From assembly GCA_902495005.1 (NCBI GenBank), contig CABUVL010000001.1, forward strand, positions 124,001 to 188,000: a stretch of DNA of 64,000 bases, given 5' to 3'. The notes beneath the pieces were generated by a model. It did no database searches. It saw only the letters and a program-made list of their open reading frames with translations, and was not told where the DNA came from. The position numbers were made by a program, and so were the translations under genes. This document shows positions 18,840 to 26,350 of this stretch, in pieces; the first letter of the stretch is position 1, and every line of letters begins with the position of its first letter. This DNA comes from an uncultured Verrucomicrobiota bacterium. Lineage in GTDB: Bacteria > Verrucomicrobiota > Verrucomicrobiia > Opitutales > UBA9783.

Positions 18840-19376
18840 TTGACATCTGATTTATCACTGCCCATTGAATTCTTGCGCCGTTCAGCCGTTGAAGTCGCCC
18901 GTGATCTCATCGGCTGCTCGCTGTGTAAAAGATCCACCGGGGGACAAATTGTTTCGTATTGCATACTCGAAACGGAAGCCTACCTTAACGAAGTAGATTT
19001 GGCTTCGCACGCACGCTTTGGAAAAACACGCCGCAACGCGCTCATGTTTAACAATGCTGGCTATTGGTACGCTTACCTATGCTACGGTATTCACGTTATG
19101 CTCAATCTCATCGTTGATCGCAAAGACATGGCTTCGGGTGTTCTCATCCGTGGTGTAGAAGGTATTTGCGGTCCGGGCCGAGTGAGCAAGGAATTGGGCA
19201 TCGACATGGGCTACAATGGAAAACTTTGTTCCAAACAAAGCAATCTGTGGATTGAATTGTCCCCTGAGCCAAGGAGCGACATACGTATTACTGCGACGCC
19301 ACGAATTGGGGTAAAATACGCAGGCCCCCTTTGGTCACAGAAACCATTTCGTTTTGTGGGTGAGGTAAGACACTAA
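18840..19376 (+). CDS. DNA-3-methyladenine glycosylase (AAG/MPG family)
   Basis: The protein excises alkylated purines from DNA in base excision repair. AAG-family segments: ILETEAYLNEVDLASHARFG, TRRNALMFNNAGYWYAYLCY, GVLIRGVEG and GPGRVSKELGI. TTG at 18840, directly after the upp stop (TAATTTG), is the best start and gives 178 residues, somewhat shorter than the usual 190-200; upstream codons overlap upp. Likely co-transcribed with upp. Confidence 0.88.
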   Translation: MTSDLSLPIEFLRRSAVEVARDLIGCSLCKRSTGGQIVSYCILETEAYLNEVDLASHARFGKTRRNALMFNNAGYWYAYLCYGIHVMLNLIVDRKDMASGVLIRGVEGICGPGRVSKELGIDMGYNGKLCSKQSNLWIELSPEPRSDIRITATPRIGVKYAGPLWSQKPFRFVGEVRH

Positions 19377-19933
19377 GTATTTTGTAAGTAACCCTTAACT
19401 AAGGGGACGAAGTCTACGCGGAGCTTTTGCAAATTGTCGTTCCGTCGTACACGCCGGGTGAAATCGAGTTGGCGGCCAAGCGCACTCCTTGTGGAATATT
19501 TGGATGTTTCCGAAATGGGACACCGATGAGCCTGATGGGTTGTTTCACGTTGGCTGTGTGCGAGGCCGACTCAGGTAATGCAACTGAGGCGAGGGCAAAC
19601 ACATCTCGAAATGTGTCCCAATTGACGTAAATGTTCGGTGATCGAACTCGCAGCTCAGCCCTTTGCCGATGTTCAATGAATGTTCAAAAGCTTTGTTGCC
19701 TCTTTGAAAGGCGTTGACTCAAGGTGAAGCTACAGAGATTAAATCAATCACCGTCTTTAGAGTTTATTGGTAATTAACGAGTTATTTGATGTGACCTTGA
19801 GGGCTGGCGGGAAAGGGAGCAATCCTTCAATCGTTTCCAATGATGTTATGACTTGCAGCTAACGCTGTAAAATGATCTTAGGTTTGTGTCTTTAATACAA
19901 GCTTGCTGTTGTGTACAATGTCCTTTTTTTAAT
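19377..19933. other. Gene-poor region
   Basis: About 557 bases between two convergent genes. Overlapping short frames of 62-67 codons exist on both strands near 19414-19630, but neither resembles a known protein nor has a ribosome binding site. I see no terminator hairpin or repeat. Confidence 0.35.
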
Positions 19934-20500
19934 TCATGAAAACTGCAGAGCGGTTTCTCTTAAGAGCGGGTAAAGGTTATGACGTATAAAAGCATCCAAG
20001 GCCGTTGTGTTATGCTGTCTGATATAAGTGTGTAATTGTCGCATATTTTTCGCATACAAAGGTGATAATGAGGCGTGCAACAGGACAAAATGTCGCTGTA
20101 ATGCTTCCAAAAATAGTTTAAAATTCGTAAACATTTTTTGTGAAGCTTCTACAATTTTTTGTGAATTGTACTTACGGATATGTTCCAGAAATTCAAATAC
20201 ACTATTTTGCAATTTCGTTAAATATTTTTGTATAATTTGCTTGTTATTGAGTTCTATCACTCGTGATGTGATAATTACGTTCTTGAGACATCGCATCTTT
20301 TGATTCCAATAATGGTTAAGTGCTTCCTTATGACCCTCGACGTAAATGCTTTGTAGCGTCCTCCCATTGCTGTTGAGTTGTGTCTCTAAAGAACATAAAA
20401 ATTTGTAAAAGCTCATATTGGCATCGATGCCTCGTTTAATTTGGATTCCATCTAAGATTGATGTCATAAGACTTTGATGAATCAGCAAATGGTGTACCAA
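19934..20500 (-). CDS. Hypothetical alpha-helical protein
   Basis: A 188-residue (177 from the second ATG at 20467) product predicted almost entirely helical, with no signal peptide, membrane segment or motif that I recognise. Codon usage and length argue for a real gene. It stands alone, convergent with the DNA glycosylase side and divergent from the MBL-fold gene. Confidence 0.55.
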   Translation of the reverse strand: MVHHLLIHQSLMTSILDGIQIKRGIDANMSFYKFLCSLETQLNSNGRTLQSIYVEGHKEALNHYWNQKMRCLKNVIITSRVIELNNKQIIQKYLTKLQNSVFEFLEHIRKYNSQKIVEASQKMFTNFKLFLEALQRHFVLLHASLSPLYAKNMRQLHTYIRQHNTTALDAFIRHNLYPLLRETALQFS

Positions 20501-20730
20501 TTTTATGTAAATTAGCCGGCTGCGAATCTGCGTTCATTTAAGTTGCAATCGTTGCCCTTCGCTAGAGCAAGAAATTGCCCTTATTCTGAGGTCTTTGTAG
20601 ACGGATTAAGCCTCAAAATACGCAAGGGCATTCCGCCTGAGCCCTCTTGTTGATCAATTTTTGAGACGAAGATAACACAAGTTCAAATAAAACATTGCAT
20701 CTACGTTTATTATGAGTTAAACTTAACTTG

Positions 20731-21720
20731 ATGAAAGTAACTTTTTGGGGTACTCGTGGGTCTTTACCCTCAACATTTACAAATGAACATTTGCACGTTC
20801 ATTTGCGTGATTGTTTAGAATACGCTTTAAATCCGCAGACGAGCATACAGCAAGGGCAATCAATTGACGCCTATTTAAAACAAATGCCAAGTAGAATCAC
20901 CCAGACGTATGGCGTAAATACCTCCTGTGTGGAAATTGAAAGCGGTGTTGAAAATGAATACATCTTATGCGATGCCGGAACGGGCATTCGTGATTTTGGA
21001 TTGGCTTACGCTAAACAATGGAAATTGGCAAAGCCGGCGGTTTTCCATTTATTCTTAACTCATTTGCATTGGGACCACATCCAGGGCTTCCCGTTTTTCG
21101 TTCCTATTTATGTACCCGGCAATAAAATTATTGTGCACGGCTATCATCACAATTTGGAGGAATATTTTTACAAGCAAATGAATCCACCTTGTTTCCCAGT
21201 TCCGCTCAAAGCCGTGGGGGCACAAGTCGTTTTTGACATTAAATTGCCGTGGGAAGATTTCCAGGTGTGTGGATTTAATATCCGCGCCATTCAGCAAAAT
21301 CATCCGGGTATTTCATTCGGTTATCGTTTTGACAAAAACAATAAATCAGTCGTTTATTCTTCAGATTGTGAACACACTGAAACGGCTCACGAAGATGGCT
21401 ACCCCTTCATTGAGTTTTTCAACAATGCGGATTTGCTCATTTTTGACGCCATGTATTCTTTGGCAACTGCCAGCATCATGAAGGTCAATTGGGGACATTC
21501 AAATAATTTTATGGGCGTTAAGTTGGCTGCCAAAGCGCACGTTAAGCATTTAACCTTATTCCACCACGAGCCGACGAGTGATGACTCGATCCTCGATCAG
21601 TTTTTATTTAATACGACCACCTATGCGCAAGTTTACCACGCAGAACGTAAGAGTAAAAATAACGATCGCTACCCTCAAGTAATATCCTTAGCGCGAGATG
21701 GGCTTATCTTGGATGTATGA
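20731..21720 (+). CDS. MBL-fold metallo-hydrolase
   Basis: The 329-residue protein begins MKVTFWGTRGSLPS and has the zinc-binding motif THLHWDHIQGFPFF (His111, His113, Asp115, His116), a later SSDCEH and a C-terminal HHEP. This pattern is typical of the MBL branch containing class II cAMP phosphodiesterase-like and PqqB-like hydrolases; substrate is unknown. ATG 20731 is preferred to the TTG one codon earlier. Its stop overlaps the pseudopilin start (ATGA). Confidence 0.85.
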   Translation: MKVTFWGTRGSLPSTFTNEHLHVHLRDCLEYALNPQTSIQQGQSIDAYLKQMPSRITQTYGVNTSCVEIESGVENEYILCDAGTGIRDFGLAYAKQWKLAKPAVFHLFLTHLHWDHIQGFPFFVPIYVPGNKIIVHGYHHNLEEYFYKQMNPPCFPVPLKAVGAQVVFDIKLPWEDFQVCGFNIRAIQQNHPGISFGYRFDKNNKSVVYSSDCEHTETAHEDGYPFIEFFNNADLLIFDAMYSLATASIMKVNWGHSNNFMGVKLAAKAHVKHLTLFHHEPTSDDSILDQFLFNTTTYAQVYHAERKSKNNDRYPQVISLARDGLILDV

Positions 21721-22220
21721 AATCGCTACGTGGGTTTTCTCTTGTTGAATTAGTCCTTGTGCTTGTGATCATCGCATGCGTTAGTCGAGGTGGTAATGCG
21801 TTGCTCACTCACCATCGGCAACAATCTTACGCGCGTACGTTTGCGCAACATTTTTTCATTTATGAAAATGCAATTGCCATGTACTGGCACCAACACAACG
21901 GTAATTTCCCTGCAACTTTTACTAATGGGGCTAGCCTGAATAGTATTACAGATTTGCAAGCTTACTTCCCTAATAATTTTACGAAGATTAACTTACCTTC
22001 GTTCAATGGAAAAACTTGTACGTATACTTTAGCGATTACGCTTAATAAAACTACGAAAGAGGTAAGTGAACTCACAATTGTCTTGAAAACATTGTCGGAT
22101 ACAAAACTGACATCTGCGATTAAAAAAATAATGTCAGAGAGCGTGTACGACGGGCGAATTACTGTTCAGAGTGGTCAAGTAAAATACACTTTAAAAACGA
22201 GCAGTATGTCTTATTTATAA
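21717..22220 (+). CDS. Type II secretion / type IV pilus pseudopilin-like protein
   Basis: The N terminus MKSLRGFSLVELVLVLVII is a class III prepilin leader: cleavage after Gly6, Phe at +1 and Glu at +5, then a hydrophobic helix. The remaining 140 residues are a small globular domain (YWHQHNGNFPATFTNG). It overlaps the MBL gene by four bases. It may belong functionally with the secretin at 14.8-16.4 kb, but no prepilin peptidase or ATPase is in the window. Confidence 0.85.
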   Translation: MKSLRGFSLVELVLVLVIIACVSRGGNALLTHHRQQSYARTFAQHFFIYENAIAMYWHQHNGNFPATFTNGASLNSITDLQAYFPNNFTKINLPSFNGKTCTYTLAITLNKTTKEVSELTIVLKTLSDTKLTSAIKKIMSESVYDGRITVQSGQVKYTLKTSSMSYL

Positions 22221-22473
22221 TAAACATCCGTTGGCTGTCGAATTGTTGATTTTCTAGCGCGTTTAAAATTGGGAAAATCTTCTGTAGAAGTTCGAATTGA
22301 TCCAAGCTAAAGGGTGAAAATTTAACGGAGATGGGTATTAAGGTGAACCTGCCTTGTTCTCTTGTGTTGCAAATTCTGCCGATTAAAGACACATGCAGCT
22401 GATAATTGTAGTTTACCTGTGTTTATGTAAATGAATTTAGTTGTTTGTAAGAAAGCAAAGGTTTTGAATGTCA

Positions 22474-25035
22474 TTAAAATAAATCTAATTGAGGATGATC
22501 CTTCGCTGCGTGGGTTTTTTCTGTAAGTAATTTTTGCAAAACTTTGCCTTCAGATTCTAGCTTTGACAATATGGACTTGGCCCGTTCAATGACGCTGCCC
22601 GGCAAGCCCGCTAATTTTGCGACCTGTATCCCGTACGAGCGGCGTGCGCATCCACTTTGGATCTTGTGAATAAATAAAATTTCATCATTCCACTCTTTAA
22701 CGGCAACGTACGAATTGCAGATGCGGGGGAATAATTTCTCAAGCTGCGTAAGTTCACGATAGTGGGTTGCGAACAGGGTACGCGGCCCCCATTCAACGTC
22801 TCGATGGAGGTATTCTAAGACAGACCACGCGATACTTAAGCCGTCGTACGTGCCCGTTCCTCGCCCAATTTCATCCAAAATAATGAGGCTGCGTGGGGTC
22901 GCGTTGTTTAAAATATTGGCCGTTTCGAGCATTTCAACCATAAATGTTGATTGTCCGCGTGCGATGTCGTCGCTTGCCCCAATGCGAGAAAAAATGCGAT
23001 CGATCCACCCTATGTGGCACGACTGCGCAGGTACCCAACAGCCGATGTGTGCCATGAGTGCGATCAGCGTGTTTTGCCGAATGTACGTCGATTTACCTGC
23101 CATGTTGGGGCCCGTCAAGACCATGATTTGTCGTTGCTTGGCATCTAATTGAAGATCATTTGCGACAAAATCGTGAGCGCCTCCGCCCCCCTTGCTCAAA
23201 GCGTATTCCACAATGGGATGCCGGCCGTCGGCGACTTCGAAGCTTGTGCTTGCATCTACAATGGGGCGCGTGTAATTGTAATTGCGGGCCAGGCAGCTCC
23301 AAGCGATGAAAACATCCACTTCAGCCAACGCTTGTGCGGTCTGTTGCAGCTCATTTGAATGGCCTAAAACCTCTTCAACTAAACTTGTGAATAACAACCT
23401 TTCGCGTTCGATGGCGCGCGTCTGCCCGTTTAAGATAAAATCTTCCTTCTCTTTTAATTCTTCTGTGGAATACCTTTCCACATGTGCCATCGTCTGCTTG
23501 CGAATGTAATAACAGGGGACTAAGGGAACATTCGATTTGGTGACTTCGATGAAAAAACCTGAAACCGCGTTGTACTTGACGCGTAGATTGCGGATGCCCG
23601 TTCGTTGCTGTTCAATCCGTTCAAAATCTTGTAACCAGGTTTTGCCTTGCGACTGTGCGGCACGTAGTTGGTCCAGGGTTGCATCGTACCCTTCTCGAAT
23701 GTAATTGCCTTCCAAAAGATCGTTGGGTAAGGTTTCCTCCAAGGCCTCTTGCAGGTGTGCTAATAATGTATCAAAAGTGTGAATATGATTTGCTAAGGTG
23801 AGAATTTCTCCCGTGTCCAAGGTCTGCATTTTCGCCTTAATGTAAGGCAATTGCTCCAAGGTTTCTCGAATGGCGCCCAATTCTCTCGGGGAACGCAAGC
23901 GATTGTGCAAGCGGGATAAAATGCGGCTCAGGTCGCGAACGTGTCCGAGGTGTTCTTGAATGCCGCGTGCCACAGAAGGATTGTCATAAAAAACTTGAAC
24001 CAAGTCTTGCCTCGATCGAATGCGATTCAAGTCGAGCAAGGGGCAGGTTAAAAATTGTTGTACCAGCCGGCTGCCGGCCGCCGTTTTCGTTACGTCGAGA
24101 AAGCCCAACAGGGAGCCTTCTCGCGTCCCCCTCTGCGTTTGAAAAATTTCTAAGCTTTTTAACGAAGACGCGTCTAAAATCATACTCTTCGAGCAATGGT
24201 ACAAGCTGATTTTTTTCAAATTCTTGGGGGAGTGAAATAAATTTTCCGTGACGTACGTTACCAATGCTTGTGCACATCCCAACGCGGGGCAATCGGGAGA
24301 GATGCCGAATCCTTCTAAGTGTTGTACACCCAGAAGTTTTTCCAAGGCTTCTCGGGCGTGTTGATTCTCGAAATGAAAGTCTGCCAATTCCGAAATTGCT
24401 TTGTCCTGTAAAAGTGGCGCTAAAAAAGTTTTTTGTTCCTGTGTTGTGCGTTCTGAAAGTACGACTTCTTTAACGTCCAATGAGCATAGGAACGACAATA
24501 AATCCTGAAAATTGGTTTCGGAGGCAACGGTAAATTCACTCGTGGATAAATCCAACCAGGCGGCGTTAAATAGGCTTGCGTCCAGGGTAACGCTCAAAAT
24601 GTAATGGTTGCTTTTCGCCTCCATTTGCGAATCTTCCAACACTGTTCCGGGTGTTAGGATACGCGTGAGCGAGCGGTCTACCAGCTTCTTTCCCGGCTTA
24701 GGAGCTTCCATCTGGTCGCAAATGGCCACTTTCTTCCCCGCTTTGAGCAACTTGTCAATGTACGTTTCAGAGGCGTGGAACGGGATGCCTGCCATGGGGA
24801 CGCCTGACCTTTGGGTCAAGGTCAAGCCTAAGATTTTGGCGCCCGCTTCTGCATCGTCAAAAAACATTTCGTAAAAATCACCCAACCTAAAAAATAAAAT
24901 GGTGTCGGCGGGTAATTTTTCATGCACGGACCGGTATTGTCGCATCATAGGTGTGGCAACCAACGTATGCTCTTCCATACTTTTTTTATCTACAGAATAC
25001 CATTTTTTGACAATCTTTATTTCATCCGTTTTCAT
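22474..25035 (-). CDS. mutS: DNA mismatch repair protein MutS
   Basis: The 853-residue ATPase recognises mismatches. N-terminal mismatch-binding domain with the Phe-x-Glu loop in GDFYEMFFDDA, connector and lever domains, then the ABC-type ATPase: Walker A TGPNMAGKSTYIRQ near residue 640, STFMVEMLETANILNNAT, Walker B LIILDEIGRGTGTYDG and THYRELTQLE. The N terminus (MKTDEIKIVKK) is slightly long; an internal Met at 24981 starts nearer the usual TPMMRQY. Monocistronic in this window (no mutL). Confidence 0.97.
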   Translation of the reverse strand: MKTDEIKIVKKWYSVDKKSMEEHTLVATPMMRQYRSVHEKLPADTILFFRLGDFYEMFFDDAEAGAKILGLTLTQRSGVPMAGIPFHASETYIDKLLKAGKKVAICDQMEAPKPGKKLVDRSLTRILTPGTVLEDSQMEAKSNHYILSVTLDASLFNAAWLDLSTSEFTVASETNFQDLLSFLCSLDVKEVVLSERTTQEQKTFLAPLLQDKAISELADFHFENQHAREALEKLLGVQHLEGFGISPDCPALGCAQALVTYVTENLFHSPKNLKKISLYHCSKSMILDASSLKSLEIFQTQRGTREGSLLGFLDVTKTAAGSRLVQQFLTCPLLDLNRIRSRQDLVQVFYDNPSVARGIQEHLGHVRDLSRILSRLHNRLRSPRELGAIRETLEQLPYIKAKMQTLDTGEILTLANHIHTFDTLLAHLQEALEETLPNDLLEGNYIREGYDATLDQLRAAQSQGKTWLQDFERIEQQRTGIRNLRVKYNAVSGFFIEVTKSNVPLVPCYYIRKQTMAHVERYSTEELKEKEDFILNGQTRAIERERLLFTSLVEEVLGHSNELQQTAQALAEVDVFIAWSCLARNYNYTRPIVDASTSFEVADGRHPIVEYALSKGGGGAHDFVANDLQLDAKQRQIMVLTGPNMAGKSTYIRQNTLIALMAHIGCWVPAQSCHIGWIDRIFSRIGASDDIARGQSTFMVEMLETANILNNATPRSLIILDEIGRGTGTYDGLSIAWSVLEYLHRDVEWGPRTLFATHYRELTQLEKLFPRICNSYVAVKEWNDEILFIHKIQSGCARRSYGIQVAKLAGLPGSVIERAKSILSKLESEGKVLQKLLTEKTHAAKDHPQLDLF

Positions 25036-25184
25036 AATGAGGGCATGTGGCCCTAATTTTTTCTTGATGATGTTGTGCCGTAATAATTATCACGCTGTGG
25101 CTTACGAGCCAAGGTTTTTACGCTGGGAGGCGATTTTTAACTTGTAATGGCGATGAAAATCTGCTTACAATACCTTTTGTAGCA

Positions 25185-25616
25185 ATGAAAGAAAAAGTAA
25201 ACGAGCTTTTAAGACATATTGGGGAGGGTCTGAGCTTACCCGATTTATGTTTGGACGAAAACAATCATTGTATTTTATTATTTGACGAAAAAATTGTTCT
25301 CAATATTGATCTTGACGAAGAGGGCAGTAAGTTGGTCATTTATGCCTACGTGGGCGAAATTCCTTTGGATTGCCGCGAGGCTATTTTTGAAAAGGCTCTC
25401 GAGGGAAATTTCTTTTGGAACGAAACGGATGGCGGCACACTCGGAATCGATAAGCAATCACAGTCATTGGTCTTGGCCAAGGCCTTTAGTTTACCCTTGC
25501 AAAATATTGAATTGTTTGAAGATCAATTGGCGAGCTTTGTGGAAATCGTTGAAAAATGGATTGGCCGTATCGAAGCTTTTTCTCGTGACGTGATGGGTAA
25601 AATGGATCGCTTGTAA
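25185..25616 (+). CDS. CesT/Tir-family type III secretion chaperone
   Basis: The 143-residue acidic protein has the class I T3S chaperone pattern: N-terminal helix (VNELLRHIGEGLSL), CILLFDEKIVLNIDLDEEGS strands, the LEGNFFWNETDGGTLGID core and a C-terminal helical LASFVEIVEKWIGRIE. Such chaperones bind effector N termini in the cytosol and deliver them to the type III apparatus. None of the apparatus genes lies in the window. The next ORF, 36 bases downstream, may be its client. Family call is confident by pattern; the specific effector is unknown. Confidence 0.82.
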   Translation: MKEKVNELLRHIGEGLSLPDLCLDENNHCILLFDEKIVLNIDLDEEGSKLVIYAYVGEIPLDCREAIFEKALEGNFFWNETDGGTLGIDKQSQSLVLAKAFSLPLQNIELFEDQLASFVEIVEKWIGRIEAFSRDVMGKMDRL

Positions 25617-25652
25617 GAGCTTACAATTTGCATACTTAAATAAACGAACACT

Positions 25653-25841
25653 ATGCATATGAATACTATGAATTACAATCATAAAAACTCAACTAAGGGA
25701 TTATTCTCTCCCTTATTACTTGATAATGTCAATGGATTGAACGAGCATGCCATTAAGCACTTGCAGCATACAAACCAAATTCCTCCTGCTGCTCCTCGGC
25801 AAGGAATTTCGTATTTGCAAGCTAAATCTTATTTGGCATAA
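25653..25841 (+). CDS. Small ORF downstream of T3S chaperone
   Basis: A 62-residue product beginning MHMNTMNYNHKNSTKGLFSP and rich in Asn, His and Gln, ending GISYLQAKSYLA. It has no known domain. It lies between the chaperone and a strong terminator, so it is probably in the same transcript. Small effectors or effector remnants are often next to their chaperones, but this is inference. Confidence 0.5.
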   Translation: MHMNTMNYNHKNSTKGLFSPLLLDNVNGLNEHAIKHLQHTNQIPPAAPRQGISYLQAKSYLA

Positions 25842-25862
25842 GCACTTAATTCATATTGGTAC

Positions 25863-25889
25863 AAACGCCCTGCATAGGGCGTTTTTTTA
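25863..25889 (+). terminator. Rho-independent terminator after chaperone operon
   Basis: AAACGCCCT and AGGGCGTTT form a 9-bp stem around a GCAT loop (25872-25875), followed by a run of T. Textbook intrinsic terminator for the rightward chaperone transcript. Confidence 0.9.
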
Positions 25890-26299
25890 TTTCACTTGCC
25901 GTCAATCAATAATTGAATCTGCAACGTTCTAAGCATTGCCTTGCACACCAATCCAAACGACGGCTATTTTTACTTAGCTTCCAATAAAACATCGCATTGC
26001 CCAGCAAATTGCGGATGATCATTAGTAGCGTTTATCGCCAGCGCCCTCACATTACTGAGTCGATTCAATGTTTGCTGCTAACCTTGGCCTTGTCGAAAGA
26101 TTTAAAGTTATTGCCCGTGTACGCTGTGAATATAAATAAACTTGCATTTGAGCATTATACTTGGCTCCTAGGTATGTGCGTTCATGTCATTTCTCCTCGA
26201 CAAAAACCTGTTCTGCGTTTGTTTCCGCCCGATCAACTTTATAGCCCTTATTCATTGAATTATTTTGAGCTTAATACTGGGATTTACACGCTTATCAAT
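25890..26299. other. Intergenic region between two facing terminators
   Basis: About 410 bases separate the chaperone terminator from the hppA terminator. A rightward frame (25997-26413) crosses the hppA terminator and runs antisense into hppA; it is not convincing. Nothing else is seen. Confidence 0.4.
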
Positions 26300-26329
26300 A
26301 AAAAAGGTCCTGGCATAATTGCCAGGACC
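26300..26329 (-). terminator. Rho-independent terminator of hppA
   Basis: GGTCCTGGCA (26306-26315) and TGCCAGGACC (26320-26329) form a perfect 10-bp stem with a TAAT loop. On the minus strand it is followed by a T run (A tract at 26300-26305 on the + strand). It is about 20 bases after the hppA stop. Confidence 0.93.
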
Positions 26330-26350
26330 CTGCAGAGAATTATTTACAAA

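Noticed and set aside
19414..19630. Overlapping 62-67-codon frames on both strands
   Set aside because: Mirror frames on both strands over the same bases indicate chance; neither has supporting signals.
22159..22392. 77-codon leftward frame after the pseudopilin gene
   Set aside because: Overlaps the pseudopilin 3' end on the other strand; no start signal and no known family, though part looks protein-like.
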